Origin: Sesamum alatum
Lineage: Eukaryota; Streptophyta; Magnoliopsida; Lamiales; Pedaliaceae
Length of the DNA stretch: 64,000 bases
Direction of reading: 5' to 3'
Assembly (NCBI GenBank): GCA_034509735.1
Contig: JACGWO010000001.1
Span: 29,329,966-29,393,965, forward strand
Under the pieces are notes generated by a model. The model saw only the letters and a list, made by a program, of their open reading frames with translations, was not told the DNA's origin and did no database searches. Below are positions 11,803 through 20,115 of this stretch, piece by piece; the stretch's first letter is position 1, and every line of letters starts with the position of its first letter. The position numbers and the translations under genes were made by a program.

Positions 11803-14800
11803 TTAATGCAGCTATTTGGAATGTGCGAGGGCTGAACCGAAGAGACCACCAAGTGGCAGTTGGCGATCTTGTTTCAGACCACAGGTTATGTTTTCTTGGT
11901 ATTCTTGAAACTCGTGTTTCTTTGGTTAATGTTGCTCGTGTACAATCTTGTGTACTTCCTCGTTGGAATTGGTTTTCTGATTATTCTGTTGTTGGGAACC
12001 GTATTTTGCTTGCTTGGAATGATGATGAACTTGATGTAGAGGTTCTAATGGTACACTTACAATTCATACACTGCAAGTTGTTTATTCGTAGACATCATTT
12101 ATATATCCTTGTTACGGTTGTCTATGGGTCTAATGAGGTTGGGACTAGACGTGACCTTTGGCAGGAGCTCGGTAGGATTTCCTTGGGAATATCTGATCAG
12201 CCATGGCTGGTTCTCGGGGATTTTAATACGGTGGTGGAATGAGCGAGGTATGTGGGCGGTCGGGTGACATGCGTGTCGCTATGGAGGAATTTCGGAGGTG
12301 CCTGATGGACACTGGACTTATTCACCTACCCATGCAGGGGTGTACGTTTTCATGGCACAATTGCAGTGATGATCACCGGAGTCTATGGAAGAAACTTGAC
12401 CGTATGCTTGTCAATGACAGTTGGTTTCGACAATGGCCGGATAGCTGTTACTTCGGATCATTCCCCTTTGGTACTTCAAGGTACTTCCTTTATCCCGCAG
12501 GCTGGCATGTTCCGTTTGATAATTATTTGGCTTTTTGTCCGTCCTTTATTCCTATAGTTCGGGATGTCTGGCGTCATCAGATAGAGGGTACGACTATGTA
12601 TGAGGTTACACGTAAACTTAAAGCACTGAAACCTATTTTTCGTGCTGAGAGGAGGAAAAAAGGAGACCTAGCCCAGAACGTCCAACTAGCGGCAGAATTT
12701 CTTGCATTGGCACAATCGGTGTTATAATTGGATAGGCACAACTCTCTTATTCTACATCTGGAGTATTGTTGTCGGTGGTTTTCTCGAAGGCCACTAAATT
12801 GGAACAAAGAATGTTGCAGCAACGGGCAAAGATTCAATGGCTCAAAGGAGGGGACCAGTGTACTCGGGTTTTCTTTCGTAAGGTGGCCCAAAAAGGCGTG
12901 CGTCTAAACGTATTTTTCAGATCAGCTTTTCTGATGGCCAAATTAAGACGGACTACCAAGAGGTTGTTGACGAGTTTGTGAACTATTACAAGGGACTTCT
13001 TGGAGGAGATAGTCGGATTAGGCATATTGATATTCGCCATCTCCGCCCATGGGCACGACATATTCTAACGGATTACGAATCCTCCCAACTTGTGATGCCT
13101 GTCACTAGGGCAGAGGTGAAAGAGGCTTTCTTTGACATTGCGGAGGATAAATCTCCAGGGCCAGATGGCTATTCAGCAGGGTTCTACAAAGCAGCATGGC
13201 CTATTATTGGAGACGAGATTGCTAAGGCGGTGATTAATTTTTTCAATCATGGACGATTACTGAAGCAGGTTAATGCTACTTTGCTTGCACTCATTTCAAA
13301 AGTTCAATCCCCGGTCACTGTGGCCAATTTCCGCCCTATTTCGTGTTGCAACGTGTTGTATAAAGCGATCACGAAGATTATTGTGCAGCGGCTTCGGCCT
13401 TTGCTGGATAGGTTGATTAGTTCGACTCAGAATGCTTTTGTTCCAGGCCGATCTATTAGTGATAATATTTTGTTGGCTCAGGAGCTTTTCGATGGGTACA
13501 ATCAATAGTGATCACCTCCGAGATGTGCCTTGAAAGTGGACTTGAGAAAGGCTTATGACACAGTCGAATGGGGCTTCCTATTAGCAACTTTGGATCTTTT
13601 CGGTTTCCCGCATCAATTTCGGAGGTGGGTGGAGGAGTGTGTTACAACGACCTCCTTTTCGGTGTGCCTTAATGGTAGCATATATGGTTTTTTTACCGGA
13701 GCACGAGGGTTAAGACAAGGTGACCCAATGTCGCCTTACCTTTTTGTTATGGTTATGGAGGTTCTTCGGATGCTTATCCAACATCTTATTGAACAGGATG
13801 AAGGATTTTGATTCCACTGGAAGTGCCAGGAGATTGAACTTTTCCAGTTGAGTTTCGCTGACGATCTGTTGTTATTCAGTAGTGCTGATGAGGGGTCGTT
13901 GGGTGTATTCCATAGGGGCCTTTCTGGATTATTTGCCAACCCTGCTAAGAGTCAGATTATTATCTCCAAATCAGCGCAGGACAACAAGGATGCACTCCTG
14001 CAGTTATTGGGATTCTAGGAGGGCCTATTGCCGGTTAGATACCTTGGTCTCCCACTTCTCTCTTCGCGTCTTTAAATATCAGATTTCCAGCCTCTGTTGC
14101 TAAAAATTGAGAAGCGGATTAAAAGTTGGGAAGGTGTACAGCTAACATTCACGGGACGTGTTCAGTTGAGTAAATCAGTCCTCATGGCCTTTAATACTTA
14201 CTGGTCCTTGGCATTTATTTTGCCAAAAGGGATTATTCGGCGCATTGAGCAGTTGATGAGAAACTTCCTTTGGAAAGGATCCTCACAGACGGGATACGCG
14301 AAAGTTGCTTGGTCACAAGTGTGTCTACCTAAGGAGGAAGGTTGTCAAGGTATTCGAGATGTTCAGACACTTAATTATGCCTTGATGAGTAAACACCTGT
14401 GGTCGATTATACATCATAGTACCTCTTCTTCTATCTGGGTGGCGTGGATCTACCATTACAGACTTCGTGGTAAATCTGTTTGGACGGTGGGAGACAAAGC
14501 GGGACCGTAGGCATGGAGGAAGCTTCTCCGCCTGTGACCTTTTTTGAAGCCTCGGATTGAATACATTATTGGTGATGGTGGTTTCACATCTCTATGGCAT
14601 GACCCTTGGCACCACCTAGGCCCTCTTATTCAGCAGATACCAAGGGGTCCTGGCTTGACTGGAACATCCGGTACTGATTTATTGAAATCTGTCATTCATG
14701 AGGGGGAATGGAATTGGCCACTTATCACAGACATGGAGTGCTTGGTCATTTTCCAGTCCTTGCCCACCATTCATGGTGGACAGGATCGGATTCTCTGGAG

Positions 14801-15299
14801 AGGGCCAGGAACAGTTTTTTCTAAATCGGAGGCATATAGAGCTTTACGGGCATCCTCACCAAAAGTTGTTTGGTCTTCACTTCTTTTGGGGCCTTTCAAA
14901 ATCCCACGCAACACCTTCATCCTGTGGCTTGCTATCCTTGGACGATTATCCACTATGGATAAGCCTTGGTTTCTTCACTTGGACACTACTTGTATACTAT
15001 GCATTGACGGACAATCTGAAACTCATGCTCACATGTTCTTCGATTGTCGGTTTTCATGTCAATGCCTTGGAGCCATCAGACGCCGAGTCTGGTTTCCATG
15101 GTCGAACCGAGAGTGGAATACGGATGTTACTTGGGCAGCTACAAGGTGGAGAGGACGACATGTTATTAAGGCAGCATATAGAGCTTTGTTGGCCTCATTT
15201 ATCAACCACCTTTGGCAAGAACGCAACCGAAGGAGGTTCCAAGCAACTGAGCGTACTGCTGATACGATAGGGAGATTAGTGGTTGAGGAAATCCGATAA
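11799..15299 (+). pseudogene. LINE-A ORF2 (endonuclease / reverse transcriptase), multiply frameshifted
   Basis: ORF2 nicks target DNA and reverse-transcribes the element RNA from the nick. An endonuclease/phosphatase-fold domain opens the frame (AAIWNVRGLNRRDHQ; WLVLGDFNTVV near 12200; SDHSPL near 12455). The RT domain follows: KSPGPDGYSAGFYKAAWP, FRPISCCNVLYKAITK, KVDLRKAYDTVEW, GLRQGDPMSPYLF and the catalytic FADD at 13854-13865. Next come a thumb/connection region (14097-14510) and a zf-RVT-like segment with CILC and H-x-H-x3-DC (about 14990-15055). The reading frame is broken near 12238, 12450, 12500, 12727, 12900, 13510, 13811, 14030 and 14510. No RNase H domain is visible. The final stop is at 15297-15299. 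Confidence 0.93.
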
Positions 15300-15456
15300 C
15301 TTATTTTGAGTTCTGATCTTCCTTGTAATATTAGTACTATAGCATTATTTAGACTGTGGCGGATCCCTTGGACTCATTTCCAAGGTTCCAATTGATTGAC
15401 ATGTACTTTTTGTAACTCTTTTCTATTTTAATGAAACTTACCTTTACCGAAAAAAA
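15300..15456 (+). other. LINE-A 3' UTR and A-rich tail
   Basis: 157 bp follow the ORF2 stop and end in CTTTACCGAAAAAAAAG. The end resembles the short, weakly A-rich 3' ends of plant L1 elements. A 15-bp degenerate target duplication starts within the final A run at 15457. Confidence 0.8.
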
Positions 15457-16384
15457 AGAAACGCCTTCTCCTTTCAAAACTTATCGTTGATTGATAGATG
15501 ACTCATTTTTGGCTATAAATATATTCGTATTGACTCTAATAATAAATATTAAAGTCATCTTCGATTATATGACTAGGACTCCATCTTATTCAACATAAAA
15601 ATGCACTAAGGCTACATATAGAACACTCTTTCGAGCCATGGACTCAGATTTGTACCTTTGCTCAACGACAAACTCCTTTAAACAAGTTTAGACTCTAATG
15701 CACTTTTATCTTTGCCATATCGAGGGCTTGGAAAACCTTCCTAAACAATCGTACGTCCCGATACATGCCTAATACTCAACACAATCGTAGAAAACACCCT
15801 GTGTTTTCAGTCCTTATCATTGACTGATAGATGACTTATTTTGGGCTACAAATATATTCGTGTTGACTCTAATAATCAATATTAAAGCCACTCTTCGATT
15901 ATATGACTTGGATTCCATGTTATTCAACATTAAACTGCACTAGGACTACATCTAGAACACTCTTTCGAGCCATGGAGTCAGCTTTGTACGTTTGTGCAAC
16001 GACAAACTCCTTTAAACAAGTTTAGACCCTAATGTACTTTTATCTTGTCCATATCGAGGGTTGAAGAACCTTCATAATCAATCATACGTCCGGATATATG
16101 CCTAATACTCAATACAATCGTAGGAAACACCTTGTGCTTTCAGTCCTTATCATTGACTGGTAGATGACTCATTGGACTATAAATATATTCGTGTTGACTC
16201 TAATAATCAATATTAAAGCCACTCTTCGATTATATGACTAGGACTCCATGTTATTCAACATTAAAATGCACTAGGACTGCATCTAGAACACTCTTTTGAG
16301 CCATGGACTCATCTTTGTACCTTTGCGCAAAGACGTTCCTTTAAAAAAATTTAGACACTAAAGCACTTTTATATTTGCCATATC
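15457..16384 (+). repeat. 333-bp satellite array, block 3
   Basis: Just under three monomers lie between LINE-A and the hAT element, in the same orientation as block 2. The first resumes the monomer interrupted by LINE-A. The last is cut at TTTGCCATATC by the hAT insertion. No gene is present. Confidence 0.95.
16377..16384 (+). repeat. Left 8-bp target-site duplication of the hAT element
   Basis: GCCATATC immediately before the terminal TAGGGGTGGGCG. The same eight bases follow the other end at 20108-20115. Eight bases is the target duplication length of hAT-superfamily transposons. Confidence 0.97.
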
Positions 16385-16520
16385 TAGGGGTGGGCGTCGG
16401 GTCGGGTAGTGCAGGTTCGGGTAGTTCGGGTCGGGTACCCGAACTTTCGGGTAGGTATATTGACTACCCGATCCCGACCCAAAACTAGTCGGGTACCTGA
16501 CTATTGGGTATCCGAATTTT
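16385..16520 (-). repeat. Left hAT terminus and subterminal CGGGT repeats
   Basis: The terminal inverted repeat is followed by about ten copies of CGGGT or ACCCG in both orientations (16396-16515), for example TCGGGTAGTTCGGGTCGGGT. Clustered short subterminal motifs are where hAT transposases bind. The function is inferred from position and density. Confidence 0.8.
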
Positions 16521-16556
16521 TGCTTATTTAAAAAAAAAATAATATCACTTATTTTG

Positions 16557-16641
16557 AGAGGCAAATTTTGCCTTTGAATACATGCATTCACAGGCGAATT
16601 TGGCCTCTGAGCGCATGTATTCAGAGGCTGAATTTGCCTCT
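16557..16641. repeat. 29-bp imperfect inverted repeat inside the hAT left end
   Basis: The arm at 16557-16585 (AGAGGCAAATTTTGCCTTTG, continuing AATACATGC) pairs with the arm at 16613-16641 with three mismatches across 29 bp. The 27-bp loop itself contains GGCGAATTTGGCCTC, a further relative of the arm. The transcript of either strand would form a strong stem-loop. Confidence 0.85.
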
Positions 16642-16908
16642 ATTTTTTTTAATAATTAATAATAAAATAAAAATATAGAAGGAATAAATTACTAACAAAT
16701 AAATAAATAATAACATTCATTTGACAATCAATTAAATGCACAACTAAAAATAACATAAGTAAATAACAATCCAAGTTTTACAACCAACCAAAAGATAATG
16801 AACACATCATTCAATGTTTACATCCATCCAAAATCAATAGTCTTGACAATCAAATATAGACAATAGTAGCATGCCCAATTGCCAATGGTGTCGTGGAGTC
16901 GTAGACAA
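16642..16908. other. AT-rich non-coding region, downstream of the transposase
   Basis: AT-rich sequence of the hAT element, following the inferred transposase stop. It holds a near-direct repeat of GACAATCAAATAT at about 16848 and 16903 and a related GACAATCAATTAAA at about 16729. I see no coding sequence. Confidence 0.6.
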
Positions 16909-17041
16909 TCAAATATCGGCAACACTTGAATCAATCCCCAAATTGAGTATTTCTACAAAAAAAAAAAAAAAAATCATTAATAAGTCAAGTATTTCCAAAG
17001 TAGAAAATAAATATAAAAGTAGAAAGAACGAATAGAAATAC

Positions 17042-17215
17042 CTCTCTCAATTGTTTCAATTTCGTATAAATCTTCTTCGACATTTATTGACTTAGAATCC
17101 ATACAAAGCCAATCTTGAGCACAAATTAGGGCTTGCACTATTTTAGGAGACAATGAACTCCTAAATGCATCAAGAACATGACCACCGGTCGGTAGTGATT
17201 GGGACCGCCAATATA
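17042..17215 (-). pseudogene. hAT dimerisation domain, core signature deleted
   Basis: The conserved C-terminal block of plant hAT transposases normally carries a short A-S-E-S-A-F-type signature just before the T-G-G-R/H-V-L motif. Here RDILAVPIT runs straight into the sequence encoding TGGHVLDAF, with a change of frame at about 17182-17195. Roughly 24 bp are missing. Downstream, SLSPKIVQALICAQDWL is intact. The missing block is judged from family knowledge, not from an alignment. Confidence 0.75.
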
Positions 17216-17315
17216 TCACGAGCTATCTTGGAAAGAATCGAAAATCTATGTGAGTTTACTTTCCACCAATTGAGTATATCAAACTCTTCCGGAACGTCTC
17301 AAGATCTTCACCCAA

Positions 17316-17861
17316 TTATTTATCTAACTCCGACTTTTCAACATTACTTCTTCCTCCAGTTTTGTGCCTTTGAAACCGTTCTTGCATACAAGTTCTAGAT
17401 GCCATGTCCAAAGGAATACTAGAAGCCAAACTTGAGGAGGAACTAGGAATTGACAAACTTGAAGACGAAATTGAGCTTCCCGAAGATTCATACATCGACT
17501 TATAAGCAATAAACAACTCATTCATGCCATTTCTTACATTTTCCTTCATAAGCAAACACTGTGTCGTATCCTCATATAGTGTATCAAAGGAAAATTCAAT
17601 ATAATCAAGCTTGTGACGTGGATCAAGAATAACAACATAATATATGACCATGTCCATCTTCTCAATTGACCCCCAATACTTGTCAAATTTTTGTTTCATC
17701 CTTTTTGACATCTCACACAACTCAAAATCATCACTCTCCAACCACTGTTTAAGAAGCAAGTCAACAGCACATATTTGGTGATATATGTTATTGGAAGTCA
17801 CATATAAAGAACCAGAAATGCTCAAAGTCAACTTGTAGAAATGCTCCAAAAATTTCAACAA
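17316..17861 (-). pseudogene. hAT transposase, middle to C-terminal catalytic segment
   Basis: A 181-residue open stretch in the same frame as the upstream segment (17943-18464), separated from it by the single TAG at 17943 and about 27 readable codons. It contains LDPRHKLDYIEFSFDTLY, the usual landmark after the helical insertion of the RNase-H fold, and a serine-rich linker (SSSISSSSLSIPSSSSS) before the dimerisation region. A one-base insertion ends the frame at 17316. Confidence 0.85.
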
Positions 17862-18829
17862 TAATGCAGCTCTATTCCAATCATAGTCTACCGGAACTCC
17901 ACCATATGGGGCTTTTGAAAGATCATTCGTATAACCAAAATCCTAATCTTCGTACCGAGAAAATGCTCTTTTAAGGCATGTAGCGGCCTCCAACATCAAA
18001 TAGGTGGAATTCCACCTTGTAGGTACATAGAGACTTAACAATTTGTTTGTCTCCAATTTTTCATGCTCCACACACTCTTTAAATTTTTTGTACCTTGCTG
18101 GAGAACTTTTAACATACCTTACAGCTCCTCTAATACGAGAGATAGCCATATGCTCTTCTTTGTTTCTCAAGCCATCTTGTACAATGAGATTAACAATGTG
18201 CGCAATGCACCTCATATGTACGTATTTTCCACCCAAAATGTTTGTACCCCAATTATCAAACTTTTTTTGTAAATACAAAATTGCACCATCATTTGAAGAA
18301 CCATTATCAACTGTCACCGTAAAAACCTTATCAATTCCCCAGTCAAGCAAACATGTTTCAACACCCATACCGACTTCTTCACTCTTATGACTAGAGATAG
18401 GACAAAAATTCAATATTCTCTTTTGTAATTTCCAATCATCATCAACAAGTGAGCTGTGAGACACATGTAATTAACTTTTTGCAGAGATGTCCATGTGTAT
18501 GTTGTGATGCAAACTCTTTGAGAATATTTTTTCAAGTGAGACTTCAGTTTTGTTCTTTCACTCAAGTACATATTGTAAATGTCCTTGGTTATGGTCTTTC
18601 GTGATGGAATCAAGAACATAGGACATGCAATTGACAAAAAGTACTTGAAACCTGGATTTTCAACTGTCTTAAATGGAAGCTCATCAAGAAGCAACATAGC
18701 ACATAATGCATTTCTAACTTTATCTTGATCAAACCTCCAATTAATAAGAGGTGATTCTTTATCACTCACACCCCACGATTAAATTGAAATGAAATAAAAC
18801 ACGAGCTTGATTTGTTGCAACTTCATGAG

Positions 18830-19202
18830 GTTTCTTTTTGCAAGACTCATAATGGTTTTTTAGAGGTCTAGTCCCATGAACCCTTGGATCCGCCTTAATC
18901 TCTCGTTGACAATATTTGCATCTTGCTTTTTGTACCTTATCAACATCACCTACATACTTATCAAAGTGATCCCAATACACCGATCTACATGCAATTTCTT
19001 TCCTATCTTTTCTTTTTCTCGGTTTAACATCATCTTCTTCACCACCACAAACATCATCCTCAGGGACACAATCAAGATCTAAAGCCATATCATCATCATC
19101 AACACCAATATTAACATTACGACTAATATTAACGGATCCACCACTACTACTTGGACTAACCTCTTTAGATCTTCCAACTTTTGAAACAGCTCTTAATTGC
19201 AT
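18830..19202 (-). pseudogene. hAT transposase N-terminal segment with BED zinc finger
   Basis: A 146-residue open stretch starts at 19202 and stays open upstream to the inferred acceptor at 19237. It has an acidic patch (VDDDDMALDLDCVPEDD), a basic cluster (KPRKRKDRKE, a plausible nuclear localisation signal), and a BED-type finger: SVYWDHFDKY, then C-x2-C and H-x3-C. BED fingers bind the subterminal DNA of hAT elements. A one-base insertion near 18775 ends the frame. Confidence 0.88.
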
Positions 19203-19357
19203 TTTCCTTAAATTACAATCTTGATTGACCTCGACATCTGCAAATTATCATAAATTTAATGTCATAATTTAACATAACATAAATTAAAAAATACATATAA
19301 TAAATATAAATGTTTCTAAATTACAAATAAAAGCGTTTTCAGCTTCTATTTTAAAAT

Positions 19358-19381
19358 AAAAGCTGAAATATTTCAGCTTTT
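19358..19381. repeat. 24-bp perfect palindrome
   Basis: AAAAGCTGAAAT followed immediately by its exact reverse complement. It is one of a run of AGCTTC/GAAGCT-based dyads at 19338-19480. Confidence 0.95.
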
Positions 19382-19430
19382 GTTTGTAACAGAAGCTGTT
19401 TCAGCTTCCGGTTTCAACTTCTATTTTGAT

Positions 19431-19479
19431 AGAAGCTGTCGCAGCTTCTGTAAATTAAATAGAAGCTGCGACAGCTTCT
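19431..19479. repeat. 19-bp perfect inverted repeat with 11-bp loop
   Basis: The arm AGAAGCTGTCGCAGCTTCT (19431-19449) and its exact reverse complement (19461-19479) flank GTAAATTAAAT. Each arm is itself nearly palindromic, so two small hairpins or one large one can form. Confidence 0.95.
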
Positions 19480-19509
19480 GCACTTGCGATTTGCAAGTTT
19501 TTTTTTTTC

Positions 19510-19539
19510 AACAAAGGCTGTTTTCGAACAGCCTTTGTT
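19510..19539. repeat. 13-bp perfect inverted repeat with TTCG loop
   Basis: AACAAAGGCTGTT, loop TTCG, then AACAGCCTTTGTT. A perfect stem with a four-base loop. On the transposase-sense strand the loop reads CGAA. Confidence 0.95.
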
Positions 19540-19919
19540 TTGACAGGTTTTATTATTTTTTTTTTAATGGTTTTTTATATAATATCAACATGTGTTTGAA
19601 TCTTGAGTTTATAATAACAATAAGGTATAAAAATCAAAGAGATAGAATAATAAAAACTTGAATATACAAATAACTAAACAACACAAAGGAAAGAAAAATA
19701 ATACTAACCTTTGGATTTAATATACCATCATCTTCTTCTGGCCCTTGTGGTGGGTCTTGTGACATCTTAGAAATTTAGGATTAGAAAGAGGGATTTTTGT
19801 TGGGTTGCACTTGGAAGTTGGAAATTGGGGAAGAAGAAGGGAAGGCATTGAGGAATAAGGATTGTAAAACCCTAGTTTACATTATTAGTACTTTAAAATT
19901 AATAAAAAAAATATTTTTT

Positions 19920-20107
19920 TTAAAACTTCGGGTACCCGATCCGGTAGGGGATTCCTACCCGAACCCCGACCCGATGTTTTAAGATCGGGTATCGGGTAAC
20001 CCGATACCCCATTTTTTTTATAAAAAAACCCGGCAAAAAAAAAAAAAACCCGAACCCGTTCGGGTCGGGTTGGGATCCGAAGTACCCGACCCGAACGCCC
20101 ACCCCTA
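19920..20107 (-). repeat. Right hAT terminus and subterminal CGGGT repeats
   Basis: Dense CGGGT/ACCCG words, including CGGGTATCGGGTAACCCGAT and ACCCGAACCCGTTCGGGTC, run up to the terminal CGCCCACCCCTA. This is the counterpart of the left subterminal cluster and lies upstream of the transposase start, so it also occupies the promoter position. Confidence 0.8.
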
Positions 20108-20115
20108 GCCATATC
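20108..20115 (+). repeat. Right 8-bp target-site duplication of the hAT element
   Basis: GCCATATC directly after the terminal CCCCTA, identical to 16377-16384. The satellite then continues with GAGGGCTTGGAG in the correct phase. Confidence 0.97.

Larger units (their letters stand above)
10545..15456 (+). mobile_element. LINE-A, L1-type non-LTR retrotransposon, 5'-truncated and degenerate
   Basis: About 4.9 kb of non-satellite sequence splits a satellite monomer. It contains, in order, an ORF1 with DUF4283-like and CCHC zinc-knuckle regions, an ORF2 with AP-type endonuclease, reverse transcriptase and zf-RVT regions, a 3' UTR, and a short A-rich tail (ATGAAACTTACCTTTACCGAAAAAAAAG). Imperfect target duplications flank it. 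The left edge is already inside an open frame (10548 onward, in frame with the ATG at 10578), with no 5' UTR, so the copy is probably truncated within ORF1. At least seven frameshifts or stops make it non-autonomous. Confidence 0.93.
19238..19725 (-). other. Inferred first intron of the hAT transposase, rich in perfect inverted repeats
   Basis: The donor GTATAT (at 19725) and acceptor TTTGCAG (ending at 19238) join GAT-GAT-G to AT-GTC-GAG in phase, giving an acidic run that flows into the BED exon. A competing donor at AAG/GTTAGT near 19711 would break the frame. The segment carries at least three perfect inverted repeats and a T-rich stretch (19499-19570). Confidence 0.6.
16909..19765 (-). 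pseudogene. hAT transposase with BED zinc finger, inferred three exons, inactivated
   Basis: The transposase cuts and joins the element ends. Inferred exons on the - strand: 19765-19726 (MSQDPPQGPEEDD), then 19237-17042, then 16952-16909 ending at TGA. They join in frame through GT-AG introns of 488 and 89 bp; the second intron has an 18-T tract before its acceptor. The BED finger lies near 18830-18980 (CKYCQREI with HYESC). Next comes an RNase-H-like core (VTVDNGSSND, RCIAHIVNLIV, PTRWNSTYLML), then a C-terminal dimerisation region (GGHVLDAFRSSLSPKIVQAL). Damage: frameshifts near 18775, 18450 and 17315, an in-frame TAG at 17943-17945, and loss of about 8 codons near 17185. The exon model is inference from phase and splice consensus. 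Confidence 0.88.
16385..20107 (-). mobile_element. hAT-superfamily DNA transposon, 3723 bp, complete ends
   Basis: The left end is TAGGGGTGGGCGTCGGGTCGGGT. The right end, reverse-complemented, is TAGGGGTGGGCGTTCGGGTC followed by GGGT, so the terminal inverted repeats match apart from one extra T. A perfect 8-bp duplication (GCCATATC) flanks the element, and removing it together with one duplication copy restores an ordinary satellite monomer. Both ends are packed with CGGGT/ACCCG words, the likely subterminal transposase-binding repeats. The transposase lies on the - strand and carries frameshifts, stops and a deletion, so the element cannot move by itself. It could still be mobilised in trans, because the ends look intact. 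Confidence 0.97.

Noticed and set aside
14698..15270. 190-residue alternative frame inside LINE-A ORF2
   Set aside because: The overlapping frame 14544-15299 carries the family motifs (FILWLAILGRLSTMDKPWF, CILC...HAHMFFDC). The other has none.
18043..18390. + strand frames of 115 and 69 residues within the hAT element
   Set aside because: Antisense to the RNase-H-like core of the transposase, which carries clear family motifs.
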